A stretch of DNA of 64,000 nt from Salinibacterium sp. dk2585 (GCF_008001035.1 NZ_CP042856.1:744001-808000), one strand, 5' to 3'; counted from the first letter of the stretch, positions 35,690-47,901 are shown. Program-made: numbers and translations. Notes: generated by a model not told the origin, from the sequence alone.

Positions 35690-36658
35690 ATGAGGGCAGT
35701 GCTCGAGAACACCACGGTCAGGTTCCTGGCCCGGCGACTCGCCTACACGGCGGTCGTGCTGGTCGGGGTCATGGTCGTGGTGTTCTCGATCGTGCAACTG
35801 GTGCCGGGCGACCCCGTACGGATCGCCCTTGGCACGAGGTACACGGAGGCTTCCTATGAGGCCCTGCGCGCGGCATCCGGTCTCGACCGCCCACTGTGGG
35901 AGCAGTTCGTCGGATACCTCGGAGGGGCGGTCACGGGCGATCTGGGCGTGAGTTTTCGCAACGGCGAGCCGGTCACGGCGGTGCTGCTGGAGCGCCTGCC
36001 CGCCACGATCTCCCTCGCGCTCGCGGGCCTCGTGATCGGCCTTGCCGTCGCACTGCCAGCAGGCATCTACTCGGCCCTCCGGGAGGGCCGCATCAGTGAC
36101 GGCATCGTGCGCATCGCAAGCCAGTTCGGCGTCTCGGTTCCCGACTTCTGGATGGGCATGCTGCTCATCACCCTCTTTTCTTCGGTGCTGGGCTGGTTGC
36201 CGTCCTCCGGCTATGTGGCCTTCACGGATGACCCGCTCGAGTGGTTGCGTCGGGTCACCCTGCCGGCGATCACGATGGGCATCGTGGCGGGCTCGATCAT
36301 GACCAGGTACATCCGCGCGGCCGTGCTGGACGTCGCGAGCATGGGCTACATCCGCACCGCCCGCTCGAAGGGGCTCGCCCCCAAGGTCGTGACCTTCAGG
36401 CACATCGTGCGCAATGCGCTCGTGCCGGTGCTGACCATCACGGGCATCCAGATGGCCACCATGCTGGGCGGGGTGATCGTCGTCGAGGTGGTCTTCGCCT
36501 GGCCGGGACTCGGCAGGCTCGTCTTCGACGCGGTCGCGTCGCGTGACTACCCGATCATCCAGGGGGCGGTGCTGCTGATCGCGGTCATGTTCCTGCTCAT
36601 CAACCTGCTGGTGGACGTGCTCTACGCCGTTGTCGACCCGAGGATCCGACTGTCATGA
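35690..36658 (+). CDS. ABC transporter permease (DppB/OppB type)
   Basis: The 322-residue permease has six membrane helices, an N-terminal segment RRLAYTAVVLVGVMVVVFSIVQLVPGDP typical of DppB, and the EAA-loop region YIRTARSKGLAPKVV that docks to the ATPase. It starts 13 bases after the binding protein and overlaps the next permease by four bases. Confidence 0.93.
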   Translation: MRAVLENTTVRFLARRLAYTAVVLVGVMVVVFSIVQLVPGDPVRIALGTRYTEASYEALRAASGLDRPLWEQFVGYLGGAVTGDLGVSFRNGEPVTAVLLERLPATISLALAGLVIGLAVALPAGIYSALREGRISDGIVRIASQFGVSVPDFWMGMLLITLFSSVLGWLPSSGYVAFTDDPLEWLRRVTLPAITMGIVAGSIMTRYIRAAVLDVASMGYIRTARSKGLAPKVVTFRHIVRNALVPVLTITGIQMATMLGGVIVVEVVFAWPGLGRLVFDAVASRDYPIIQGAVLLIAVMFLLINLLVDVLYAVVDPRIRLS

Positions 36659-37557
36659 CCATGTCAGAGAAGCAGGCGCCCGCCGCCGCGACGCCGCCCT
36701 CGCGGGGGAGTCTCGTCGGCCTGCTGCTGCAAAACAAGGTGACGCTCGCCGGATGCGTCGTGCTCCTGCTCGTCAGCGTGGTGGCCCTCATCGGCCCCCT
36801 CGTCGCGCCCTACGGGGTCAACGCCACCAACGTCGTGAACGCCCTCCAGCCGCCGAGCACCGAGCACTGGTTCGGCACGGATGACCTCGGCCGCGATGTC
36901 TTCTCGCGTGTGCTCGTCGCGACGAGGGTCTCGCTCCTCGTCGCGGTGGCGAGTGTCGCCTTCGCCCTCGTCATCGGTGTCGTCGTTGGAATCGTCTCGG
37001 GCTACACGCGCGGCTGGCTCGACACCGTGCTGATGCGCGGCGTCGATGTCATGTTCGCCTTCCCCGTGCTGCTGCTTGCGATGGCGATCGTCGCGATCCT
37101 CGGGCCGGGGCTGCTCACGACCATGCTCGCGATCGGCATCGTCTACACGCCGATCTTCGCCCGCGTGACGCGCGGCAGCACCCTGAGTGTCGCGGTCGAA
37201 CCCTTCGTGCAGGCCTCCCGCACGATGGGCACGGGGTCATTCTTCATCCTGCGCCGCCACATCCTGCCCAACATCACCGGCCCGCTCATCGTGCAGACCT
37301 CACTCTCGCTTGCCTTCGCGATCCTCTCGGAGGCCGCCCTGTCGTTCCTCGGCCTCGGGGTGCAGCCGCCACAGCCATCCTGGGGCCGCATGCTCTTCGA
37401 TGCGCAGGGCTTCCTCGGCATGGCGTGGTGGATGAGCATCTTCCCCGGCGCCGCGATCTTCATCACCGTGCTGGCGTTCAACCTGGTCGGCGACGGCCTT
37501 CGCGACGTGCTCGACCCGCGCCAGCGAACCATCCTCGAGGCAAGGAGGCGCCGATGA
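36655..37557 (+). CDS. ABC transporter permease (DppC/OppC type)
   Basis: The 300-residue permease has an N-terminal helix followed by the DppC signature HWFGTDDLGRDVFSRVLVATRVSLLV, five more helices and the EAA-like loop FVQASRTMGTGSFFILRRHILPN. It overlaps both neighbours by four bases, so the importer subunits are made together. Confidence 0.93.
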   Translation: MTMSEKQAPAAATPPSRGSLVGLLLQNKVTLAGCVVLLLVSVVALIGPLVAPYGVNATNVVNALQPPSTEHWFGTDDLGRDVFSRVLVATRVSLLVAVASVAFALVIGVVVGIVSGYTRGWLDTVLMRGVDVMFAFPVLLLAMAIVAILGPGLLTTMLAIGIVYTPIFARVTRGSTLSVAVEPFVQASRTMGTGSFFILRRHILPNITGPLIVQTSLSLAFAILSEAALSFLGLGVQPPQPSWGRMLFDAQGFLGMAWWMSIFPGAAIFITVLAFNLVGDGLRDVLDPRQRTILEARRRR

Positions 37558-39185
37558 CCGCGGTGCTCTCGGTGCGTGACCTGGGTGTCACGATCGGCCG
37601 TTCGACGATCGTCGACGGGGTCTCGTTCGATGTCGAACGCGGCCAGACGCTCGGCATCGTGGGGGAGTCGGGTTCCGGCAAGTCCATGACGGTGCTCGCC
37701 GCGACCGGGCTCATCGATGCGCCGGGAGCCCTCGTGACGGGCGCGAGCCGGCTGGGGTCGACGGATGCTGCGGGCCTCGACCTCGTCACCGCAACGCCGA
37801 CGCAGCTCCGACGAGTCCACGGCGACCGCATCGGCTTCATCTTCCAGGACCCGAGCACGTCCCTCAATCCACTGCTCACGCTGGAACGCCAGCTCACGGA
37901 AGGCCCAGAAGTCCACCTCGGCCTCAGTCGTCGTCAGGCGAGGTCCCGTGCCCTGGAGCTCCTCGACTCCGTCGGCATCCCAAACCCCTCAGACCGGCTC
38001 GCCGCCTACCCCCACCAGCTCTCGGGTGGGCAGCGACAGCGGGTCATGATCGCGGTCGCCCTCGCCTGCGACCCCGATCTGCTCATCGCCGACGAGCCCA
38101 CGACGGCGCTCGACGTCACGACGCAGGCGCAGATCATCGAACTCGTGCGTGGGCTGCAGGAGGAGCGAGGGATGGCGGTCGTGTGGATCAGCCATGACCT
38201 CGGCGTGATCGGCCAGGTCGCCGACGACGTCACGGTGCTCTACCGCGGGGAGGCGGTTGAGCAGCGGCCCATTGTCGAGGTCTTCAACGCGCCCCAGCAC
38301 GACTACACGCGCACCCTCCTCGACGCTCGGCCGGTGCTGGGTCGAGCCACGCCTGCGCCCGCCGATCCGAACGCCGACGTGCTGCTGTCGATCCGCGACC
38401 TCGATGTCAGCTTCCCGATCACGACGGCGACGGGCAAGTCGACCGTGCACGCCGTGCGTGGCGCGAGCCTCGACATCCGTCGCGGACACACGCTGGGCCT
38501 CGTGGGGGAGTCGGGCTCCGGCAAGTCCACCGTTGCGGGCGTGCTGACGGGCCTCACGGAGCCGCTTGGCGGCACCGTCACACTGGAGGGACGCGATATC
38601 TTCGGGCGCCGCGGTGCCGAGCTCACGCAGCTTCGGCGCGAGATCAGCATGGTCTTCCAAGACCCTTTCTCGTCACTAAACCCACGGATGTCGGTGGCCG
38701 AAGCGATCGCGGAACCCCTCCGCGTGCACAAGCTCGCCGCGGGGGCGCAAGGCCGTCGTGGGCGGGTGGAGGAGCTGCTCGAACTCGTGCGGCTGCCGCG
38801 CGACTTCGCCGACCGGTTCCCGCACGAGCTCTCGGGCGGACAGCGCCAGCGGGTGAGCATCGCGCGGGCGCTCGCGGTCGAACCGAAGCTCATGATCCTC
38901 GACGAGTCGACGGCATCCCTCGACGTGTCGATCCAGTCGCAGGTGCTTGAGCTCCTCGCGACCCTACAACAGGATCTCGGGCTGACCTACCTCTTCATTG
39001 CCCACGACCTCGCGATCGTGCAGCAGATGTGCCACGGAATCGCGGTCATGCGCCAGGGCGAGATCGTCGAGCTGTCGAGCAACGAGCGGCTCTACGCCGA
39101 CCCGCAGAACGACTACACGCGCACCCTGCTGGCGGCGATCCCGCCGGAGCGTCCGCGCGCAGCGGCCCAGGGAGTTACGGGTTGA
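37554..39185 (+). CDS. ABC transporter ATP-binding protein with two fused ATPase domains (DppDF type)
   Basis: The 543-residue protein joins two complete ATPases. Each has Walker A GESGSGKS, signature LSGGQRQR and a Walker B ([30 protein letters not shown]). DppD and DppF are usually separate proteins; here they form one chain, as is common in actinobacteria. Peptide-importer tails ([12 protein letters not shown] and [12 protein letters not shown]) follow each domain. Its 3' end overlaps a convergent small gene by 11 bases. Confidence 0.92.
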   Translation: MTAVLSVRDLGVTIGRSTIVDGVSFDVERGQTLGIVGESGSGKSMTVLAATGLIDAPGALVTGASRLGSTDAAGLDLVTATPTQLRRVHGDRIGFIFQDPSTSLNPLLTLERQLTEGPEVHLGLSRRQARSRALELLDSVGIPNPSDRLAAYPHQLSGGQRQRVMIAVALACDPDLLIADEPTTALDVTTQAQIIELVRGLQEERGMAVVWISHDLGVIGQVADDVTVLYRGEAVEQRPIVEVFNAPQHDYTRTLLDARPVLGRATPAPADPNADVLLSIRDLDVSFPITTATGKSTVHAVRGASLDIRRGHTLGLVGESGSGKSTVAGVLTGLTEPLGGTVTLEGRDIFGRRGAELTQLRREISMVFQDPFSSLNPRMSVAEAIAEPLRVHKLAAGAQGRRGRVEELLELVRLPRDFADRFPHELSGGQRQRVSIARALAVEPKLMILDESTASLDVSIQSQVLELLATLQQDLGLTYLFIAHDLAIVQQMCHGIAVMRQGEIVELSSNERLYADPQNDYTRTLLAAIPPERPRAAAQGVTG

Positions 39186-39306
39186 GGAACGGGATGGGGC
39201 CGACGAAGACGGTGTAGGCCCACCCTGCGAAGAGCACCGCGGAGACGGTGACGAGGGCCCAGGACCAGAAGGTGACCGCGCCGCGCGCGCCGTTGCGTTT
39301 GCTCAT
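39175..39306 (-). CDS. small single-helix membrane protein
   Basis: The protein has 43 residues: a basic start (MSKRNGARG), one membrane helix (about residues 14-35) and a short tail GPIPFLNP. The start at 39306 is preferred; the in-frame ATG at 39315 would add three residues. It ends inside the last codons of the convergent ABC ATPase gene and follows the MHS transporter gene on the same strand, 22 bases after its stop, so it may be co-transcribed with it. No family is recognised. Confidence 0.55.
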   Translation of the reverse strand: MSKRNGARGAVTFWSWALVTVSAVLFAGWAYTVFVGPIPFLNP

Positions 39307-39328
39307 GGCATCCATCCTACCCAGCGTC

Positions 39329-40687
39329 TCAGCGCTCGATGTCGACGTCCTTGGTCTCCTTGCCGATGATGAGCGACACGAGCGTGATGGCGGCCATGAC
39401 AGCCAGGTAGACGCCCACAAGCACGGGGCTGCCGTCAGCCATGGCCCACAGCCACACGGCGATGAAGGGGGCGACGGCGGCGCCGAGGATCGAGCTCACG
39501 TTGTAGGAGATTCCGGAGCCGGTGTAGCGCACGTTGGTGGGGAACAACTCCGGCAGCAGCGCGCCCATGGGCCCGAAGGTGAAGCCCATGAGGGTGAAGC
39601 CGATGATGAGCCATGCCATGACGCCCGCGAAGCCCGCGCTGAGGAGCGGCACCCACAGGAGCCCGAAGGCGATGATGGCGAGCGTCACGACGATGAGCGT
39701 GCGGCGACGGCCGAAACGGTCGGCGAGGGGGCCGGAGACGAGCGTGAAGATGCCGAAGAAGACGACGCCGACAATCATCATGAGCACGAAGGTCGTGTAG
39801 TCGTAGCCGAGTCCCGGCTGCACGCCCGAGTCCTGCGGGTCGACCGGTGCGCGGCCGTAGCTGAGCGAGAACGTGGTCATGAGGTAGAAGAGCACGTAGG
39901 TCGCGAGCATGAAGAAGGTGCCGAGGATCAGCTCGCGCCAGTTGCGACGGACGACGAGGCCGAGCGGCAGCTTGACGACGCGTCCACCTGTGACGGTCTT
40001 GGAGAACGCCGTGCTCTCGACGAGCTTGAGTCGCACCCACAGGCCAACGATGACCATGACGGCCGAGAAGAGGAACGGGATGCGCCATCCCCAGTCGAGG
40101 AAGGCGTCGGAGGGGCGGCTGGGGTCGTCGGAGGGGAGGAGCGCCGCGATGATGAGGAAGAGGCCGTTGGCGATGATGAAGCCGATGGGTGCACCCAGTT
40201 GCGGGAAGGTGCCGTACCAGGCGCGCTTGCCCTTCGGGGCGTTCTCGGTCGCGACGAGCGCAGCACCGCTCCATTCGCCGCCGAGCGCGAAGCCCTGGGC
40301 GAGACGGAGGATCACGAGCAGGAGGGGCGCAAACCATCCGATGACGAGGTAGGTCGGCAGTACGCCGATGAGGAAGGTCGCGATGCCCATCGTGAGGAGG
40401 GCGGCGACGAGCGTGGTCTTGCGCCCCACCTTGTCGCCGAGGTGGCCGAAGAAGACCGCGCCGAGCGGCCTCGCGACCATGGCGGCGCCGAAGACGGCGA
40501 AGGAGGAGAGCAGCGCGGTCGTCTCGTCCCCGGCGGGGAAGAAGAGATGCGGGAACACGAGTACCGCAGCGGTGGCGTAGACGTAGAAGTCGTAGAACTC
40601 GATCGTCGTGCCGACGAGGCTCGCGAGCACGACGCGAGAGCGCGGGTTCGCCGGGGTGGGCACTTCAGCGGTGGCGTTGACAGACAT
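39329..40687 (-). CDS. MFS transporter, metabolite:H+ symporter (MHS) family
   Basis: The 452-residue transporter has 12 helices and the MHS hallmarks GTTIEFYDFYVYATAAVLVFP, GHLGDKVGRKTTL and RLAQGFALGGEWSGAALVATENAP. MHS members import organic acids and osmolytes such as shikimate, citrate, alpha-ketoglutarate or proline/betaine, so the substrate cannot be fixed from sequence. The ATG at 40687 has TAGGAAG upstream. Shikimate (ShiA-like) is one possibility given the cluster at 3-10 kb, but the distance is large. Confidence 0.88.
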   Translation of the reverse strand: MSVNATAEVPTPANPRSRVVLASLVGTTIEFYDFYVYATAAVLVFPHLFFPAGDETTALLSSFAVFGAAMVARPLGAVFFGHLGDKVGRKTTLVAALLTMGIATFLIGVLPTYLVIGWFAPLLLVILRLAQGFALGGEWSGAALVATENAPKGKRAWYGTFPQLGAPIGFIIANGLFLIIAALLPSDDPSRPSDAFLDWGWRIPFLFSAVMVIVGLWVRLKLVESTAFSKTVTGGRVVKLPLGLVVRRNWRELILGTFFMLATYVLFYLMTTFSLSYGRAPVDPQDSGVQPGLGYDYTTFVLMMIVGVVFFGIFTLVSGPLADRFGRRRTLIVVTLAIIAFGLLWVPLLSAGFAGVMAWLIIGFTLMGFTFGPMGALLPELFPTNVRYTGSGISYNVSSILGAAVAPFIAVWLWAMADGSPVLVGVYLAVMAAITLVSLIIGKETKDVDIER

Positions 40688-40752
40688 GGGCAACTTCCTA
40701 CGTGTGCGGACGATTTATCCTATGCCCGCGAGGCGCGCTGGCCCCTCGCACG

Positions 40753-41223
40753 CTACGCCCGGATGTCCCGCAGCACCACTGCCGTCGCAAGCGCCGCGGA
40801 TGCCGCCTCCGCGCCCTTGTCCTCCTTCGACCCGGGCAGCCCGGCCCGGTCGAGGCCCTGCTGCTCGTCGTCGAGGGTGAGCAACCCGAATCCCACCGGC
40901 TTGCCCGTGTCGAGGGCCACGCGGGTCAGGCCGTCGCTTGCCGCGGCGGAGACGTACTCGAAGTGGGGCGTGCCACCGCGGATGATGACGCCGAGGGCGA
41001 CCACCGCATCCGCACCGTTCTCGAGCGCCGCCTTCGCGACGACCGGCAACTCGAAACTGCCCGGCACCCGCACCTCCGTGATGGAGGCACCGGATGCCTC
41101 AAGCACCCGCCGCGCGCCGGCGAGGAGCCCATCGGTGATGACCTCGTGCCACTGGCCGGCGACGATCGTGACCGCAAGGCCCCGTCCGTCGACCTCGACC
41201 TCGGGGGAACCCTCTCCACTCAC
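40753..41223 (-). CDS. ribH: 6,7-dimethyl-8-ribityllumazine synthase
   Basis: The 156-residue protein makes the direct riboflavin precursor from 5-amino-6-ribitylaminouracil and 3,4-dihydroxy-2-butanone 4-phosphate. It shows [31 protein letters not shown] with the catalytic His, and [11 protein letters not shown]. The GTG start overlaps the ribBA stop by four bases. It is the last gene of the rib operon. Confidence 0.95.
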   Translation of the reverse strand: MSGEGSPEVEVDGRGLAVTIVAGQWHEVITDGLLAGARRVLEASGASITEVRVPGSFELPVVAKAALENGADAVVALGVIIRGGTPHFEYVSAAASDGLTRVALDTGKPVGFGLLTLDDEQQGLDRAGLPGSKEDKGAEAASAALATAVVLRDIRA

Positions 41224-42521
41224 AGTGCCTGCTCCTTCTGGCTCTGGCGAGCCATCTCGACGGGGTCGGCCCCGTTCACATCGATGTGTTCGGGCAGGAG
41301 GTGCCCCATGCGGTCGCGCTTCGTCTGGAGGTAGCCCTCGTTGAGTGGGTCGAGGCCGACGACGATGGGCACCTGCTCCGTCACGACGATGCCGCGGTCG
41401 GTCAGCTGCTTGACCTTGTCGGGGTTGTTCGTGATGACGCGCACCGAGCCGAGGCCCAGGTCCTCGAGGATCGCGACCGCGGCGCCGTAGTCGCGTCCGT
41501 CAGCAGGCAGGCCGAGGGCAAGGTTGGCGTCAAGCGTGTCGAGGCCCGCATCCTGCAGCTGGTAGGCCTTCAGCTTGTTGATGAGCCCGATGCCGCGGCC
41601 CTCGTGGCCGCGCATGTAGATGACGACCCCGCCGTCCTCACGGATCTGGGCGAGCGCCGATTCCAGCTGCGGGCCGCACTCGCACTTCAGCGAGCCGAAG
41701 ACCTCACCGGTCAGGCACTCCGAGTGCACACGGATGAGGCATCCGTCCTTCGGCTCGCCGGAGATGATCGCGACGTGATCGGCACCGCTCATGCGGTCGC
41801 GGTAGGCACGCACCGTGAACTCCCCGAGCACGGTCGGCAGTCGCGTCTCGACCGCGAACACGACCCGCGAGGTCTGCGGGATCGCCGCGCCGAGCGGTGC
41901 CGCCGTGTTGTCATCGAGGGCATCCAGGTAGTTGCTGAGCTCCTCGATCGTGATGACGACGAGGCCGTGTTCCTGACCCAGCGCGATGAGGCCGGGCAGG
42001 CGCATCATCTCGCCCGAGTCCTCGACGATCTCGGCGATCGCGCCGACCGGCTCGAGGCCCGCGAGGCGCATCAGGTCGACCGTCGCCTCGGTGTGGCCCG
42101 CGCGCTCGCGCACGCCACCATCCACGGCGCGCAGCGGCAGGATGTGCCCCGGCCGGATGACGCTCGCGGGCGTCGAGGCAGGGTCAGCAAGCGCCCGCAA
42201 CGTCGTCGTGCGATCGGAGGCGCTGATGCCGGTCGTGATCCCCTCGGCCGCATCGACCGAGATCGTGTAGGCGGTGCCGCGCGGGTCCTCGTTGTCCACA
42301 ACCATGGCGGGAAGGTCGAGCCGGTCGGCGATCTGACGCGTCATGGGGGCGCAGATGTAGCCGGAGGTGTGGCGCACCATCCACCCGATCCACTCGCGGC
42401 TCGCGAGCTGGGCCGAGATAATGACGTCGCCCTCATTCTCGCGGCCCTCGTCGTCGACGACGATGATGGGCTTGCCAGCGCGGAGCTCCGCGATCGCGGC
42501 GGGGATTTCGGCGAGGCTCAT
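41220..42521 (-). CDS. ribBA: bifunctional 3,4-dihydroxy-2-butanone-4-phosphate synthase / GTP cyclohydrolase II
   Basis: The 433-residue enzyme has the RibB domain at about 1-200 ([33 protein letters not shown]) and the RibA domain at about 208-415. The RibA domain has the zinc motif [18 protein letters not shown] and HEGRGIGL. It feeds both branches of riboflavin synthesis. AGAGGAG lies before the ATG. It overlaps ribE and ribH by four bases at each end. Confidence 0.95.
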   Translation of the reverse strand: MSLAEIPAAIAELRAGKPIIVVDDEGRENEGDVIISAQLASREWIGWMVRHTSGYICAPMTRQIADRLDLPAMVVDNEDPRGTAYTISVDAAEGITTGISASDRTTTLRALADPASTPASVIRPGHILPLRAVDGGVRERAGHTEATVDLMRLAGLEPVGAIAEIVEDSGEMMRLPGLIALGQEHGLVVITIEELSNYLDALDDNTAAPLGAAIPQTSRVVFAVETRLPTVLGEFTVRAYRDRMSGADHVAIISGEPKDGCLIRVHSECLTGEVFGSLKCECGPQLESALAQIREDGGVVIYMRGHEGRGIGLINKLKAYQLQDAGLDTLDANLALGLPADGRDYGAAVAILEDLGLGSVRVITNNPDKVKQLTDRGIVVTEQVPIVVGLDPLNEGYLQTKRDRMGHLLPEHIDVNGADPVEMARQSQKEQAL

Positions 42522-43147
42522 GGCTCGCTCCTCTCGGTGGTGCCCGCACTCGCGGGGGACTGCAGTCGCAGCATCCGCTGCACATGACGGGCGAGGATGT
42601 CGGTCTCGATGTTCACGCGGTCGCCCACCGCGCGCATCCCGAGCGTCGTGGCGCTCAGCGTCTCGGGAATCAGGGACACCTCGAACCAGTCGTCGCCCAC
42701 CGCGGAGACCGTCAGCGAGACACCGTCGACCGCGATCGAGCCCTTGTCGACCACGAGGGGCGCGAGTTCGGGGGAGAGGGAGAAGCGCAGTACTCGCCAG
42801 GCGTCGCCGGGGGTCACGTCGAGCAACTCGCTCGTGCCATCGATGTGGCCCTGCACGATGTGGCCACCGAGGCGTCCGTGCACCGGTGCCGCCCGCTCGA
42901 GGTTGACGCGTTCGCCGGGGCGCGGGTTCGTGAGGGTGCTCATGGCGATCGTCTGGGCCATGACGTCGGCGGTGAACCAGTCCTCGCCCTGGTCGACGAC
43001 CGTGAGGCACACGCCGCTGACCGCGATCGAGTCACCGTGGCCGGCATCCGAGACGCACTTCGGTGCGCGCACCGTGATGCGCGCAGCATCCGTTGATGGC
43101 TCCCAGGCCATGACCTCGCCCTGTTCCTCGATGATTCCCGTGAACAT
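42518..43147 (-). CDS. ribE: riboflavin synthase, alpha subunit
   Basis: The 209-residue protein has the two lumazine-binding repeats of riboflavin synthase. It begins MFTGIIEEQG, and GHIVQGHIDG and SIAVDGVSLTV appear in the expected places. It dismutates two lumazine molecules into riboflavin. It overlaps the ribD stop by one base and the ribBA start by four bases. Confidence 0.95.
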   Translation of the reverse strand: MFTGIIEEQGEVMAWEPSTDAARITVRAPKCVSDAGHGDSIAVSGVCLTVVDQGEDWFTADVMAQTIAMSTLTNPRPGERVNLERAAPVHGRLGGHIVQGHIDGTSELLDVTPGDAWRVLRFSLSPELAPLVVDKGSIAVDGVSLTVSAVGDDWFEVSLIPETLSATTLGMRAVGDRVNIETDILARHVQRMLRLQSPASAGTTERSEP

Positions 43148-44265
43148 CAGTCATCTCCTCGTTCGTATTGCTCGTCGAGCTCGCCGCCGACGCTCGCCTC
43201 GTGGCGTGAGCGGACTGCGCCGCCCGCCGGCCGAGCCGTCAGCAGCACGTCCCCGCCAAGCACCTCAACCCCACGGATCTCGAGCCGCCGCGCCTCGCCG
43301 ATCGTGCTGACGCCGATGTCACCCACGGCGGTTCGGCCGGCGCCCAGCAGCTGCGCGCCGAGGTAGATCGAATACTCGTCGACGAGCCCTTGCGCGATGA
43401 ATGCGCTCGCGAGCGTCGGACCGCCCTCGACATAGAGGCGACGGATGCCGCGGCCATAGAGATCGGCCAGCACCGCATCGAGGTCGCGGCTCGCCGTGAC
43501 GATCGCAGCCTGCGGGTGGTGGAGCACGCGCGAGGAGCGCGGCACGAGGGTTTCACCGATCACGACGGGGATCGGCTGGTGCTCCATGAACTCGCCCGCT
43601 TCGCCGCGGGCGGTGAGGGAGGGGTCATCGGCGAGCACGGTGCCGGTGCCGACGGCGATGGCGTCGCTTGCGGCCCGCTGCTCGTGCACCCGCTGTCGGG
43701 CGGCGGCGCCCGTGATCCACTGGCTCGTTCCGTCGGAGGCCGCCACGCGCCCATCGAGGGTTGAGGCCCACTTGAGCGTGACCCAGGGGCGCTGTCGGCG
43801 CACCGCCGTGAGCCACGGATGCATCAGCTCCTGCACCTCGTCGGCAAGCACGCCCCCCACCACCTCGACGCCCGCGTCGCGCAGCGTCGTCGCACCGCCG
43901 CCGGACTCGGCGCCGGGGTCCGCGACCGCGTAGACGACGCGCGACACGCCGGCGGAGATGAGGGCCGCGACGCAGGGTCCGGTCATGCCCGTGTGGTTGC
44001 AGGGCTCAAGGGTGACGACGGCGGTGAGGCCGGACGGGACATCGGCGCCCAGCCTGGAGAGGGCATCGACCTCCGCGTGCGGAGTACCCGCGCCCCGGTG
44101 CCATCCTTCCGACACCCGGTTGCCTGCTGCATCGAGCAACACGCATCCGACCTGCGGATTGATGCCCCACCCCGGGCCGCGCTCGGCCAGCGAGATCGCG
44201 TGTCGCATGGCCTGCTCAAGCGCGTGCGCATCCCGCGCTTCGGTCTCGTGCCCTGTTTCGCTCAT
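43147..44265 (-). CDS. ribD: bifunctional pyrimidine deaminase/reductase
   Basis: The 372-residue protein has an N-terminal deaminase domain (about 10-150) with zinc motifs HAE and EPCNHTGMTGPC. A C-terminal reductase domain contains KWASTLDGRVA and YVEGGPTLASAFI. It carries out the second and third steps from GTP toward riboflavin. It is the first gene after the FMN riboswitch. Confidence 0.95.
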   Translation of the reverse strand: MSETGHETEARDAHALEQAMRHAISLAERGPGWGINPQVGCVLLDAAGNRVSEGWHRGAGTPHAEVDALSRLGADVPSGLTAVVTLEPCNHTGMTGPCVAALISAGVSRVVYAVADPGAESGGGATTLRDAGVEVVGGVLADEVQELMHPWLTAVRRQRPWVTLKWASTLDGRVAASDGTSQWITGAAARQRVHEQRAASDAIAVGTGTVLADDPSLTARGEAGEFMEHQPIPVVIGETLVPRSSRVLHHPQAAIVTASRDLDAVLADLYGRGIRRLYVEGGPTLASAFIAQGLVDEYSIYLGAQLLGAGRTAVGDIGVSTIGEARRLEIRGVEVLGGDVLLTARPAGGAVRSRHEASVGGELDEQYERGDD

Positions 44266-44341
44266 CCCGGTCCTCGTGTCGTCACACGTCTCCGGGGTGC
44301 CCGCGTACGAGCCATGGTGTCGCGGTAGCGCGAACCACGTG

Positions 44342-44499
44342 TGCTTCCTCTCATCCGGACTGAGGGAGCGCAGCTTGCTGCCATCCCATTACCGTCGGTG
44401 CCGGAATTTCACCGGCTCAACCGCCTTGCTGCTTTCGCAACGCCGCGGGTCGCGGACTATCACCGCCGGTTCGGATTCTCACCGACCCCGGAGCACGTA
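44342..44499 (-). promoter_or_regulatory. FMN riboswitch (RFN element)
   Basis: Read on the minus strand, the region carries the conserved RFN core: CCGGCGGTGATAGTCC, GAGCCGGTGAAATTCCGGC, ACCGACGGTAATGG and the closing AGTCCGGATGAGAG. It lies 77 bases before ribD. A following imperfect stem near 44312-44334 (TGGTTCGCG/CGCGACACCA) may be part of the switch that stops transcription or hides the ribosome site when FMN is plentiful. Confidence 0.95.
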
Positions 44500-44572
44500 C
44501 TTCTCTGGAGTCTACAACGCGCGCATCTGCGGACTATTCCGGATGCCGTCACACGGAACGCTGACCCGCAGC

Positions 44573-45055
44573 TCACTCCTCGTAGCGCTCTGCGAGTGAC
44601 TTCGGGCCGAACGTCACAACGCCCTCACTCTTGATGCTCAGTTCTGGCAGCCCGAGCTCCTCTGCCGCGTCCGTCAATGGGATCGCATCGCCCTGGGCAT
44701 TGTCGGCAGAGAACCTGACCACTCCGATGGCTTCGGGGACCCGAGGTGCCACGACCCGCAGTACCGCCTCGAGTTCGGCAGCGGTCACAGCGTCCGTGGC
44801 CATGTCGAAGTTCACGTAGAGGTTGACTCCCAGTCCTGAGCGGACGTGGCTGGCCCGCGCCGAGACGATGTTCTCGCTGCTCTCCTCGATCAGCGCCGCG
44901 ATCTCGACTTCCCGCTTCTCCTGCGTTGCGGCTGATCCGCCCGGGGAGAGCGTTGCGCAACCGGCCAAGCCAAGCGCGCCAAGGAGGGCCACGACGAAGA
45001 GGGCACAGCGCTGGAAGATTCCGGCTGATGCGATCGTGTCTGTGAACGCGGTCAT
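44573..45055 (-). CDS. putative lipoprotein of unknown function
   Basis: The 160-residue protein has a signal sequence with lipobox LAGC (Cys33), preceded by a long hydrophobic stretch (about 18-32). The mature part is a mixed alpha/beta domain of about 120 residues with no recognised family. No neighbour suggests a role. It ends 73 bases before the riboswitch begins, on the same strand. Confidence 0.65.
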   Translation of the reverse strand: MTAFTDTIASAGIFQRCALFVVALLGALGLAGCATLSPGGSAATQEKREVEIAALIEESSENIVSARASHVRSGLGVNLYVNFDMATDAVTAAELEAVLRVVAPRVPEAIGVVRFSADNAQGDAIPLTDAAEELGLPELSIKSEGVVTFGPKSLAERYEE

Positions 45056-45133
45056 CGCGGGTGCAACTCCTTTAGATCGGCGACGGCGACGTTCCCGTCA
45101 CCCGCCGGACATCCCTCGTCGAGCACTTCAGAC

Positions 45134-45165
45134 GTCTCTGGCGCCGCTGGCTCTTCGCCAGGGAC
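45134..45165. terminator. possible hairpin downstream of the GNAT gene
   Basis: GTCTCTGGCG (45134-45143) pairs with CGCCAGGGAC (45156-45165) apart from one mismatch, across a 12-base loop. It lies 77 bases past the end of the minus-strand trpS-GNAT unit and upstream of the lipoprotein. The region 45056-45241 otherwise shows nothing clear. Confidence 0.35.
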
Positions 45166-45241
45166 CGCGCATCCGGGCAACCACACCCCGGTCGCGAAAT
45201 TCCCTCAACAATGCCACCCTACAGTGAGACATGGCCGTGAG

Positions 45242-45808
45242 TCACGAGGAAGAGGGCCAGCCCGCCTTGACGCTGCGCGAGTCGCCAGCGTCGATGCGTC
45301 CCCGCCAGGAGAGCGGATGCTCGCCGCTCGCGTCCGGCCGCCGACCCGCGCCCTCGCCCTCAAACCTGAAGCCGCACTTGCGCGCGACGCTCGCCGAAGC
45401 CAGGTTTCCGGTCAGGCACTCCCAGCCCACAGACTCCACCCGCAGCGGGTTCGCGGCGTCGAACGCCCAATCGAGCACCGCGTGCACGGCCTCCGGCATG
45501 TAGCCGTGGCCGCGGTGCTTGGCGCCCAGCCAGAAGCCGATGTCGTCCGCGGTCACGCGTCGCAGCGAGATCACTCCCACGAATTGCCCATCGGCGCGAA
45601 TGCCCCAGGTGAGCTCTTCGCCCGAAGCCCAGCCCTGCTGCGTGAAGGCGATGAACTCCTCCGCTTTCTCGAGCGTGTACGGCTGCGTGATCGCAGGGAT
45701 GTACTTCGACAACACGGGGTCCTGGCAGTGCTCGCGGATCGCCTCGGCATCGTCGGGTGTGGGGGCCGAGAGCACGAGCCGCTCGGTGCGAAGTTCAAAG
45801 GGTTGCAT
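45242..45808 (-). CDS. GNAT family N-acetyltransferase (RimJ/RimL-like)
   Basis: The 188-residue protein begins MQPFELRTERLVLSAPT, typical of RimJ/RimL-type GNATs. It has the acetyl-CoA region LGAKHRGHGYMPEAVHAVLDWAFD and NLASASVARKCGFRFEGE near the C-terminus. Members acetylate protein N-termini or antibiotics. It begins 10 bases after the trpS stop, so it is probably co-transcribed with trpS. Confidence 0.87.
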   Translation of the reverse strand: MQPFELRTERLVLSAPTPDDAEAIREHCQDPVLSKYIPAITQPYTLEKAEEFIAFTQQGWASGEELTWGIRADGQFVGVISLRRVTADDIGFWLGAKHRGHGYMPEAVHAVLDWAFDAANPLRVESVGWECLTGNLASASVARKCGFRFEGEGAGRRPDASGEHPLSWRGRIDAGDSRSVKAGWPSSS

Positions 45809-45818
45809 GAGGAGCTCG

Positions 45819-47901
<2,083 letters not shown>

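Noticed and set aside
39248-41344. Long plus-strand open frame (about 698 codons)
   Set aside because: It lies opposite the MHS transporter and ribH, and its product is a low-complexity Glu/Asp/Arg mix with no family features. It is an antisense by-product of high-GC codon use.
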